Shown here one piece after another: positions 1-6,732 of a stretch of DNA of 39,761 bases. The stretch is from an uncultured Collinsella sp. (lineage in GTDB: Bacteria > Actinomycetota > Coriobacteriia > Coriobacteriales > Coriobacteriaceae). Each line of letters begins with the position of its first letter. The stretch's first letter is position 1. The notes beneath the pieces were generated by a model. It did no database searches and had not been told where the DNA came from. It saw only the letters and a list, made by a program, of their open reading frames with translations. A program made the translations under genes and the position numbers. The stretch lies in contig CAUBOH010000018.1 in assembly GCA_958437495.1 (NCBI GenBank), positions 1-39,761 of the forward strand, read 5' to 3'.

Positions 1-91
1 CCGCGGTGCCATCGGGCTCCTCAACGCGCACGCGCGTGAGGCCGCGGTCCTCCATAACATCAGCTATCTCGGCAAGTCTTTTGGAATCCAT
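1..91 (-). CDS. accB: Biotin carboxyl carrier protein of acetyl-CoA carboxylase, N-terminal fragment
   Basis: Only the first 30 codons are inside the window; the gene continues past the left edge. The start MDSKRLAEIADVMEDRGL followed by TRVRVEE matches the AccB N-terminus, a short helix followed by an 'I/V-x-V-E-E' strand before the Pro/Ala linker. The biotin-accepting Lys lies outside the window. The ATG at 89-91 is preceded by an AGGAG ribosome site. AccB carries CO2 on biotin between biotin carboxylase and carboxyltransferase and so supplies malonyl-CoA to the fab enzymes encoded just upstream. Its position directly after fabF, 3 bp from the fabF stop, is the order seen in Lactobacillales fab clusters. 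The call rests on a short peptide plus strong context. Confidence 0.75.
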   Translation of the reverse strand, partial: MDSKRLAEIADVMEDRGLTRVRVEEPDGTA

Positions 92-94
92 GCT

Positions 95-1342
95 CTAGCT
101 CCTCGTATATCTACGCAGCGCGATGGCGGCGTTGTGCCCGCCAAAGCCCAGGTTGGTCGAAAGCGCCCAGGTAAGGTCGGCGCGAACCGCGCGATTGGGC
201 GTGTAGTCAAGATCGCAAGCGGGATCGGGCGTGTGGTAGTTAATGGTCGGGGGCACCACGCCCTGCTCGAGCGCCATGGCACAGGCCATGACCTCGATGG
301 CACCCGTGGCACCGATCATGTGCCCCGTCATCGACTTGGTCGACGAGACATGTGCGGCGCGTGCCGCATCCTCGCCGAGCGCACGCTTAATGCCCGCCGT
401 CTCGGACGAATCATTGAGCTTGGTCGAGGTGCCGTGGGCATTGATGTAGAGACCCTCGGAAGGCTTGACGTCGCCCTCGGCCACCGCCAGCGATATCGCA
501 CGGGCAATGCCGGCAGCCTCGGGATCGGGACTCGTGATGTGATAAGCATCATCGGTGTTGCCGTAGCCCACGACCTCGGCATAAATGTGCGCACCGCGGG
601 CCTGCGCATGTTCCATGCTCTCGAGTACCAGCACGCAGGCGCCCTCGCCCATCACAAAGCCGTCGCGGTCTGCATCAAACGGGCGGCAGGCCGTCGCAGG
701 ATCGGGGTTGGTGGTCAATGCGCGGCAGGACGTAAAGCCCGCAACGGCATCGGGGATAATGGCCGCCTCGGCGCCGCCCGCGAGGATCGCGTCGGCATAG
801 CCGTGCTTGATGGCACGGAACGCCTCGCCCACCGCATGGGCCGAGGTCGCGCAAGCAGTCACGACGGGCAGGGTCGGTCCCTTTGCCTTGTGGCGGATCG
901 CGATATTGCCCGAAGCCATATTGGGGATCATCATCGCAATCATGTATGGCGATGCGCGGCGGGGCCCACGATCGGCGATCGTGTGGACGTTGTCGACGAG
1001 CGTCTGCATGCCGCCCACGCCCGAACCCACGTAGACGCCCAGGCGCTCGCGATCGATGGCGCCTTCGACATCAAAGCCCGCGTCGTGCATTGCCTCGTCC
1101 GAAGCCGCCAGCGCAAACTGAACGCAGGGGTCGAGATGCTTGGCGTCACGCTTGCCAAAGTACTCGTTGCCGTCGAAGCCCTTGACCTCGGCCGCCACCT
1201 TGACGGTAAACGCATCGGTATCGAAGTGCGTGATCGGGCCGATGCCACAGGTCCCGGCGCACATTGCCGCCCAGGTGGCAAGCGCGGTGTTGCCGAGCGG
1301 CGATACGGCACCGATGCCGGTGATTGCAACTCTCTGTTCCAT
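95..1342 (-). CDS. fabF: 3-oxoacyl-ACP synthase II (KAS II)
   Basis: Elongating condensing enzyme of type II fatty acid synthesis: it joins malonyl-ACP to acyl-ACP in the cytoplasm. Counting from the chosen start (415 aa), the Cys-His-His triad is visible: Cys164 in VTACATSAHA, His303 in NAHGTST and His341 in TGHMIGATGA. The C-terminal GFGGHNA glycine loop is also present. The length is normal for FabF. Three in-frame ATGs exist (1360, 1345, 1342). A GAGGAG site sits 6 nt before the one at 1342, and that start gives the usual 'ME-RVAITGIGAVSPLG' N-terminus. The gene is co-transcribed with fabG upstream and accB downstream. Confidence 0.95.
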   Translation of the reverse strand: MEQRVAITGIGAVSPLGNTALATWAAMCAGTCGIGPITHFDTDAFTVKVAAEVKGFDGNEYFGKRDAKHLDPCVQFALAASDEAMHDAGFDVEGAIDRERLGVYVGSGVGGMQTLVDNVHTIADRGPRRASPYMIAMMIPNMASGNIAIRHKAKGPTLPVVTACATSAHAVGEAFRAIKHGYADAILAGGAEAAIIPDAVAGFTSCRALTTNPDPATACRPFDADRDGFVMGEGACVLVLESMEHAQARGAHIYAEVVGYGNTDDAYHITSPDPEAAGIARAISLAVAEGDVKPSEGLYINAHGTSTKLNDSSETAGIKRALGEDAARAAHVSSTKSMTGHMIGATGAIEVMACAMALEQGVVPPTINYHTPDPACDLDYTPNRAVRADLTWALSTNLGFGGHNAAIALRRYTRS

Positions 1343-1381
1343 CATGGTCTCCTCATCCAAGCCGTTCTTCGGCCCTGGTTT

Positions 1382-2155
1382 CTACATCGCCATTCCGCCG
1401 TCGACGCGCACGACCTCACCCGTAATGTAGGCCGCCGCATCGCTCGCCAAAAAGCGCACCACGCCGGCCACTTCCTCGGGACGCGCCATACGCTTAAGGG
1501 GAATCTGCTCCTCGGTTGCCGCACGCACCTTATCCGATAGCTTTGCCGTCATATCGGTCTCGACAAACCCGGGGGCGACCGCGTTCACTCGTACGCCGCG
1601 GGGCGCAAGCTCGCGCGCCACCGCCTTGGTAAGCCCTATCACGCCCGCCTTGGAAGCAGCGTAGTTGGCTTGCCCGGCATTGCCCATCAGGCCCACGACC
1701 GAGCTCATGTTGACGACGCAGCCGCCGCGCTGGCGCATAAAAGTCTTGGTGAGCGCGCGCGTCATATTGAATGTTCCCTTGAGATTGACATCGAGCACGC
1801 GATCGAAGGCGTCATCGCCCATGCGCATAAGCAGGCCATCGCGGGTGATGCCGGCGTTGTTGACGAGCGCCCAAATGGAGCCAAAGTCGTTGAGGACCGC
1901 TTCCACGCACGCGTTGACGGCAGCGGGGTCGGCCACGTCGCATTGATATGCGCGTGCCGCGGCGCCAACCGCCTCACAGGCTTTGCACGTCTCGCGCGCC
2001 GCATCGACGCTGCCGGCATAGACGACGGCGATATCAAAGCCGTCCTCCGCCAGACCGACAGCGCAGGCGCGGCCGATACCCCGCGAGCCGCCCGTGACCA
2101 GTGCCACGCGACGTGAGTCGTTGCGCTCGAGCGCGCCGTTGTTCAAGTTGCCCAT
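1382..2155 (-). CDS. fabG: 3-oxoacyl-ACP reductase
   Basis: NADPH-dependent short-chain dehydrogenase that reduces 3-ketoacyl-ACP to 3-hydroxyacyl-ACP. The protein has 257 aa, about 10 more than usual because of a polar N-terminal extension (MGNLNNGALERNDSRR). It shows the cofactor motif TGGSRGIG (21-28), VNNAG (98-102), catalytic Ser152 in MSSVVG, and Tyr165/Lys169 in YAASK. The C-terminal Gly-Met-Ala-Met end is typical of the family. The ATG has an AAGGA site just upstream. It lies between fabD (30 bp) and fabF in the fab operon. Confidence 0.95.
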   Translation of the reverse strand: MGNLNNGALERNDSRRVALVTGGSRGIGRACAVGLAEDGFDIAVVYAGSVDAARETCKACEAVGAAARAYQCDVADPAAVNACVEAVLNDFGSIWALVNNAGITRDGLLMRMGDDAFDRVLDVNLKGTFNMTRALTKTFMRQRGGCVVNMSSVVGLMGNAGQANYAASKAGVIGLTKAVARELAPRGVRVNAVAPGFVETDMTAKLSDKVRAATEEQIPLKRMARPEEVAGVVRFLASDAAAYITGEVVRVDGGMAM

Positions 2156-2185
2156 GTCATTCCTTTCGGGTTACAGCCCTGTGGA

Positions 2186-3112
2186 CTATGCGAGCTTGTC
2201 GGCAATAGCTGCGACCTGCTCGGCCGTTTCGCACGAATACACGCGAACGTCGCTCAGCGTACGCTTGACCAGACCCGACAGCGTTTTACCAGGGCCGACC
2301 TCAATAAACGTGTCGATGCCCTGATCTTGCAGAGCATGCAGCGTGTCGACCCAGCGAACGGCATGGCTCACCTGATTGGCCAAGACATCCGATGCCGCTC
2401 GCGGGTCCGCCGGATAGGGCGCCGCCGTCATGTTTGCCATGACCGGAATCAGCAGCGGAGATGGCGCGTGGCCGGCTTGGATATACGTCGCCAGCCCCTC
2501 AGTCGCCTCGGCCATATAGGGGCTATGGAATGCACCCGACACCGCGACTTTCATAGCGCGGCCGCCAGCCTCTTTTACTAGGACGTCGAGCTCCTGCAGC
2601 GCCTCGGGCGCTCCGGCGACAACCGTCTGCTGGGGGCTGTTGTAATTGACCGGCCAGCAGTCCTCGCCTGCCTGTTTTGCCAGGCCCTCGACCTGCGCCG
2701 CATCGAGCTTGATGACGGCGCGCATGCCGCCGGGGTGACGCTCGGCCGCCGTGGCCATCAATGCCGCGCGCTCGCACACGAGCTCAAAGCCCGCTCGTGT
2801 ACTGAATGCCCCCGCAAAGGTGAGCGCGGCGACCTCGCCAAGCGAAAAACCCGCACAGGCAGCAGGTACCACGCCGCGCTCGCGCAGGGCGGCGGCGACA
2901 GCCAAGTCGTGCACGAACACGCAAGGCTGCGTGTTCTCGGTCTGCGAGAGCTCCTCTTTCGAGGCGCTCCGGCACTGCCTGCTCGTCCCCGGGCGCACCT
3001 CATCGGCGATTGCAAACACCTCGGCAGCCGCCGGCGATGCTTCGATAAGGTCGACGCCCATCGCGGGGTGCTGGGCGCCCTGGCCGGCGAACAGAAACGC
3101 TACGCTACCCAT
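2186..3112 (-). CDS. fabD: Malonyl-CoA:ACP transacylase
   Basis: Loads malonyl groups from CoA onto acyl carrier protein. The protein has 308 aa from the ATG at 3112, which gives the canonical start MGSVAFLFAGQGAQ. A longer in-frame extension upstream runs backwards through the fabK end and looks non-coding. The nucleophile Ser90 lies in GFSLGE, with Phe where most FabDs have His. The partner His196 is in SGAFHSPYM, and NYNSPQQTV forms part of the substrate pocket. It overlaps the 3' end of fabK by 13 bp, which suggests translational coupling. Confidence 0.95.
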   Translation of the reverse strand: MGSVAFLFAGQGAQHPAMGVDLIEASPAAAEVFAIADEVRPGTSRQCRSASKEELSQTENTQPCVFVHDLAVAAALRERGVVPAACAGFSLGEVAALTFAGAFSTRAGFELVCERAALMATAAERHPGGMRAVIKLDAAQVEGLAKQAGEDCWPVNYNSPQQTVVAGAPEALQELDVLVKEAGGRAMKVAVSGAFHSPYMAEATEGLATYIQAGHAPSPLLIPVMANMTAAPYPADPRAASDVLANQVSHAVRWVDTLHALQDQGIDTFIEVGPGKTLSGLVKRTLSDVRVYSCETAEQVAAIADKLA

Positions 3113-4044
3113 GCGCACGCACCCTTCAGGACGTGCTCGGCACCATCGACCAGGTCGTCGACGATTTCGCGTGCGCTCTGGCACTCGTTGACCATGCCGG
3201 CAATCTGTCCGCACAAAAACGAACCCTCATCGTAATTGCCGTCCTTGGCGGCCTTGCGAAGAGCGCCCGTACCCATGGCCCCGAGCTCCTCGACACTTAC
3301 GCCCGCCGCCTCGCTCTTGGCGTAGGCGTTGGTGAAGGGGCTCTTGAGGGCACGCACCGGGTGTCCCGTCGAGCGGCCGGTCGCACGCGTCGAGGTGTCG
3401 TTGGCCTTCAGGACCATCTCCTTGTACCGCTCCGATACGGTGCACTCGTCCGCGACCAGAAAGCGCGTACCCACCTGCACGCCGGCGGCGCCGAGCATAA
3501 AGGCGGCTGCCACACCGCGGCCATCGGCGATGCCGCCGGCAGCCACGACGGGAATGTCGACCGCATCGACGACCTGCGGCACCAGTGCCATCGTCGAGGT
3601 CTCGCCAATATGGCCGCCCGATTCGGTGCCCTCGGCAACAACCGCCGTGGCTCCACGACGCGCCACGAGGCGCGCCAGCGCCACCGAGGCAACAACCGGG
3701 ATGACCTTGATGCCCGCCTCGTTCCACGCCTTCATGTACTTGGTGGGATTGCCGGCGCCGGTCACCACAACGGGCACCTGCTCATCAATCACCACTTGTG
3801 CGACCTCGTCGACAAACGGGCTCATGAGCATAACGTTGACACCAAAGGGCTTATCCGTCCTGGCGCGCAGCTCGTGAATCTGGTCGCGCAGCCAGTTGGC
3901 GTCGGCGTTCATGGCCGCGATAATCCCTAAGCCGCCCGCCTCGGACACTGCGGACGCCAGCGACGCGTCGGCAATCCAGGCCATACCGCCCTGGAACACG
4001 GGCTTTTCGATGCCGAGCAGATCGCAGAGAGGAGTCTTGAGCAT
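3100..4044 (-). CDS. fabK: Enoyl-ACP reductase II (FMN-dependent)
   Basis: Performs the last reduction of each fatty-acid elongation cycle with FMN and NAD(P)H, the role FabI plays in other bacteria. The protein has 314 aa with a TIM-barrel, nitronate-monooxygenase-like fold. It starts MLKTPLCDLLGIEKPVFQGG. The FMN/phosphate-binding motifs include ESGGHIGE followed by TTMALVPQ-like residues, VVAAGGIADGRG and GVQVGTRFLV. Most FabK enzymes are triclosan-insensitive, a family property rather than something seen here. The start is 2 bp from the acpP stop. No fabI-like gene is in the window. Confidence 0.93.
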   Translation of the reverse strand: MLKTPLCDLLGIEKPVFQGGMAWIADASLASAVSEAGGLGIIAAMNADANWLRDQIHELRARTDKPFGVNVMLMSPFVDEVAQVVIDEQVPVVVTGAGNPTKYMKAWNEAGIKVIPVVASVALARLVARRGATAVVAEGTESGGHIGETSTMALVPQVVDAVDIPVVAAGGIADGRGVAAAFMLGAAGVQVGTRFLVADECTVSERYKEMVLKANDTSTRATGRSTGHPVRALKSPFTNAYAKSEAAGVSVEELGAMGTGALRKAAKDGNYDEGSFLCGQIAGMVNECQSAREIVDDLVDGAEHVLKGACAWVA

Positions 4045-4046
4045 CG

Positions 4047-4283
4047 CTACTTCTCCAATGCCGCCTCGACTGTATCGGCGAACTCGCCGACCGTCTTGGG
4101 GTTCTCCTCGGTATCGAGCTGGATGCCAAACTCGTCCTCGACGGCGACGAGGATCTCGACGGTGCCCAGACTGTCGAGACCAATCTCCTCGAGCGTGGAC
4201 TCGGGCTTCATCTCGACATCGTCAAGGCCGGCGGTCTCGCGGATAACGTTGCAAACGCGCTCGAAGGTCTTCTGATCTGCCAT
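4047..4283 (-). CDS. acpP: Acyl carrier protein
   Basis: Small acidic four-helix carrier (78 aa) that shuttles growing acyl chains between the Fab enzymes. Ser38 in GLDSLG is the 4'-phosphopantetheine attachment site. The residue after DSL is Gly rather than the more usual Asp; TVEI follows as expected. The ATG is preceded by AAAGGAG. The gene sits between fabH and fabK, tightly spaced to fabK. Confidence 0.95.
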   Translation of the reverse strand: MADQKTFERVCNVIRETAGLDDVEMKPESTLEEIGLDSLGTVEILVAVEDEFGIQLDTEENPKTVGEFADTVEAALEK

Positions 4284-4334
4284 GGTAGTTCTCCTTTGTT
4301 TGTGCCCTAGGGGCGTTTTATTTCCTATGTGCGA

Positions 4335-5294
4335 CTACTTCCAACGAAGCAGATAGCCACCTATATCCAGGCCGGCGCCAAATCCAACGAGGGCGATGGT
4401 GTCGCCCGCATTCAGTGCGTCGGTGCTTGCCAGCCGGTCAAGCGCAAAGGGAATGCAGGCGCTCGAAATGTTGCCGGTCTCGCGTAGCGTTCGAACCACG
4501 CGCTCGTCTGGCACACCGAGGCGCTTGACCGCCTGACTCAGGATTCGTTCGTTAGCCTGATGGAATACAAAATGGTCGATGTCCTCGACCGAAATGCCCG
4601 CATCGCTCGCAAGCTTATGGACCGTGTCGCAGATGGCGTTGACGCCGAACTTGAACACGCGGCGGCCATTCATGGACAGCACGCTCTCGCTATCTGCGGA
4701 GGCCTTAAACGGCGAGGTGCCAACCAGACCGGGAACGCGCAACGTCTCGACGTCGGGCGCCGTCGAAAGCTCAACGGCAAGGGGGCTGTCTCCCCCAGCC
4801 TCAATCACCGCGGCGCCTGCTCCATCGCCAAAGAGCACGCAGGTGGCGCGGTCGGTCCAGTCGAGCGCGCGCGTCATCCGCTCGGCAGCAACGATAAGCA
4901 CGCGCTTGGCACGACCCCGGGCGATATAGCCCTCGGCAACATCGAGCGCAAATACGAAGCCGGCACAGGCCGCCGAGACATCAAAGGCAGGGCACGTCGC
5001 GCCTAGTCGCTCAGCGACGGCACATGCCTCAGCGGGAACAAGGTGGTCACCCGTCGTCGTCGAGCAAACGATCAGATCCAGCTGGCTCGCGTCGATTCCG
5101 GACACCTGGAGTGCCCGCTCGCTCGCCGCTTCGGCAAGGTCGTCGAGTGACTCGGTGGTGCACACATGGCGGCTCTTGATACCTGTGCGGGTAAAAATCC
5201 ACTCATCCGAGGTATCGAGGAACTCGGACAGCTCGTCATTGGAAACACTGCGCTTGGGAAGCGCCGAGCCTGTTCCAAGAATCGTGAAACCCAT
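4335..5294 (-). CDS. fabH: 3-oxoacyl-ACP synthase III (KAS III)
   Basis: Initiates fatty acid synthesis by condensing acyl-CoA with malonyl-ACP. From the ATG at 5294 the protein has 319 aa and shows the Cys-His-Asn triad: Cys110 in DVSAACAGF, His245 in FVFHQANER and Asn275 in ETGNISSA. The start is chosen because a near-perfect AAAGGAGG lies about 7 nt upstream. The longer in-frame reading runs through a repeat-containing leader and is unlikely to be translated. This is the first gene of the fab operon, so the leader boxes at 5311-5377 are positioned to control the whole pathway. Confidence 0.95.
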   Translation of the reverse strand: MGFTILGTGSALPKRSVSNDELSEFLDTSDEWIFTRTGIKSRHVCTTESLDDLAEAASERALQVSGIDASQLDLIVCSTTTGDHLVPAEACAVAERLGATCPAFDVSAACAGFVFALDVAEGYIARGRAKRVLIVAAERMTRALDWTDRATCVLFGDGAGAAVIEAGGDSPLAVELSTAPDVETLRVPGLVGTSPFKASADSESVLSMNGRRVFKFGVNAICDTVHKLASDAGISVEDIDHFVFHQANERILSQAVKRLGVPDERVVRTLRETGNISSACIPFALDRLASTDALNAGDTIALVGFGAGLDIGGYLLRWK

Positions 5295-5310
5295 CACTAA
5301 CCTCCTTTGA

Positions 5311-5377
5311 GTTGTTGACGTGTTTACATCGACCAAGAGAGGATAGCGCATTTCAGTCGTTGTTGACGTGTTAACAT
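5311..5377. promoter_or_regulatory. Pair of palindromic boxes in the fabH/birA divergent region
   Basis: A 19-bp sequence occurs twice in direct orientation with 18/19 identity, at 5311-5329 and 5359-5377, 48 bp apart. Read on the minus strand it is ATGT(T/A)AACACGTCAACAAC. Each copy contains an imperfect dyad of the form TGTT-n-AC-nn-GT-n-AACA. They flank a possible -10 (TATCCT, 5340-5345 on the minus strand) upstream of fabH. I infer operator sites for a lipid-synthesis regulator. They do not match the FabT or FapR consensus as I know them. No convincing -35 was found. Confidence 0.6.
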
Positions 5378-5470
5378 TAAATTGTCCAAATACGACAAAG
5401 GCTTCACATTGTGTCTGCCTCTCGACACCATTGCGTTATTCACTTATTCATTAAGGAGGTAGCAGCCGTT

Positions 5471-6247
5471 ATGGATGCCAAATTAACGATAGTCGACGTA
5501 ACCGGATCGACCAACGATGACCTGCTCGAAGCAGGTAAACAGGGAGCGCCGCATGGCACAGGACTTGCCGCCCGGGCTCAGACAGCAGGACGCGGCCGGC
5601 GCGGCCACAAGTGGGATTCAACCGCCGGCAACTTGTTGCTTTCGATTGTCCTACGTCCATGCGTTAGTCCTGCAAAGTACTCTGGTCTTGCCGCCGTCAG
5701 CGGCCTAGCGGTACTCGAGGCACTCGAGGCGCAAGATCTTGCAAACGAGATTGGCCTCAAATGGCCCAACGACTTGGTCGCTCGAGGGCGCAAACTCGGC
5801 GGCATTCTGGTCGAGGCCGCACGCGATAACGAAGGCAAAACTTTCGCCGTCTGCGGCATTGGCGTCAATGTGAACTATGCGCCCTCGGAGGTTCCCGACG
5901 GCGGCCTGCCGGCAATCGGCCTGTCTGACCTCAACGAGAACGTTCCCGCCGTCGATGTGCTGCTCAAGGAGGTCTATCACACCGTCGTAAACGCCGTGGA
6001 CGCGTGGGCAGATCTGCTCAACGCCATGGAAGAAAACGCCGGACCGCTCGCACCCGTCCACGGCGAATATATCACTCACCTCAATTGGATTGAGGAGCAC
6101 GTTATCGCCCGCTCCCCCGCAGGAGACGAACTGGCGCGAGGCATCTTTAAAACCGTCGATACCTTTGGACGCGCGTGTATCGAAACGGAAGACGGCTTGC
6201 GATCCTTCCATTTTGAGGAGGCGTCGCTGCGCCCCTTGGGCGAATAG
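5471..6247 (+). CDS. birA: Biotin--[acetyl-CoA-carboxylase] ligase
   Basis: Attaches biotin to the carrier protein AccB through biotinyl-AMP. The protein has 258 aa from the ATG at 5471, preceded by AAGGAGGT. The biotin/ATP loop GRGRRGHKW spans 40-48, and KWPND (97-101) followed by KLGGILVEA forms the active site. A short SH3-like C-terminal domain follows. There is no N-terminal helix-turn-helix, so this is a group I enzyme that cannot itself repress biotin genes. It is divergent from the fab operon that ends in its substrate accB, which explains the pairing. Confidence 0.93.
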   Translation: MDAKLTIVDVTGSTNDDLLEAGKQGAPHGTGLAARAQTAGRGRRGHKWDSTAGNLLLSIVLRPCVSPAKYSGLAAVSGLAVLEALEAQDLANEIGLKWPNDLVARGRKLGGILVEAARDNEGKTFAVCGIGVNVNYAPSEVPDGGLPAIGLSDLNENVPAVDVLLKEVYHTVVNAVDAWADLLNAMEENAGPLAPVHGEYITHLNWIEEHVIARSPAGDELARGIFKTVDTFGRACIETEDGLRSFHFEEASLRPLGE

Positions 6248-6302
6248 GGCGCCGCAGCCACCTACTCAGCAGCATTACCAGGCAGTCAAAACCCATCATG
6301 CA

Positions 6303-6342
6303 AAACAAAAGAGCCCCGCTACCGTAATGGCAGCGGGGCTCT
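6303..6342 (-). terminator. Rho-independent terminator after rpsJ
   Basis: An 11-bp perfect stem, AGAGCCCCGCT / AGCGGGGCTCT (6310-6320 and 6332-6342), is followed on the minus strand by TTTTGTTTTG. It ends the rpsL-rpsG-fusA-rpsJ transcript 20 bp after the rpsJ stop. The hairpin may also stop birA on the other strand, though no T tract exists in that direction. Confidence 0.88.
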
Positions 6343-6363
6343 GTAAGCTATGAGCGATATCGC

Positions 6364-6672
6364 TTAGAGCTTGATGTCGATGTCGACGCCAGCGGGGAGG
6401 TCGAGACGCATGAGCGAATCAACGGTGCCCGAGGTGGGGTCGAGGATGTCGATGAGGCGCTTGTGGGTGCGCATCTCGAACTGCTCACGGGAGTCCTTGT
6501 TCACGTGCGGCGAGCGGATAACCGTGTACAGGTTGCGCTCGGTGGGCAGGGGGACAGGACCGGAAACGCGAGCGCCGGTCTTCTGAGCGGTCTCGACGAT
6601 GAGCTTCGCGGACTGATCGACGACCTCGTGATCATAGCCCTTGAGGCGAATGCGGATCTTCTGGGTAGCCAA
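6364..6672 (-). CDS. rpsJ: Small ribosomal subunit protein S10
   Basis: A 102-aa S10, also known in other bacteria as the NusE antitermination factor. It starts MATQKIRIRLKGYDHEVVDQ and includes ARVSGPVPLPT, SPHVNKDSREQFE and TVDSLMRLDLPAGVDI, all hallmark S10 segments. The start codon is TTG (6670-6672), with GGAGG about 6 nt upstream. It follows fusA in the slot usually taken by tuf. It is followed directly by a terminator and a gene on the opposite strand rather than by rplC. Confidence 0.97.
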   Translation of the reverse strand: MATQKIRIRLKGYDHEVVDQSAKLIVETAQKTGARVSGPVPLPTERNLYTVIRSPHVNKDSREQFEMRTHKRLIDILDPTSGTVDSLMRLDLPAGVDIDIKL

Positions 6673-6732
6673 CTTAAACCTCCAAAGAGTGCGAGAGATG
6701 TTCTCGCGGATTACGTAACAGGGAGCTCGAAC

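Noticed and set aside
134..1540. Long plus-strand open frame antisense to fabF
   Set aside because: Arg/His/Gly-rich composition, no homology, fully inside fabF and the fabG 3' end.
4333..5351. Longer fabH start at 5351 giving an extra 19 residues
   Set aside because: The extension reads through the duplicated operator-like boxes, and the ATG at 5294 has a near-perfect ribosome site and the family N-terminus.
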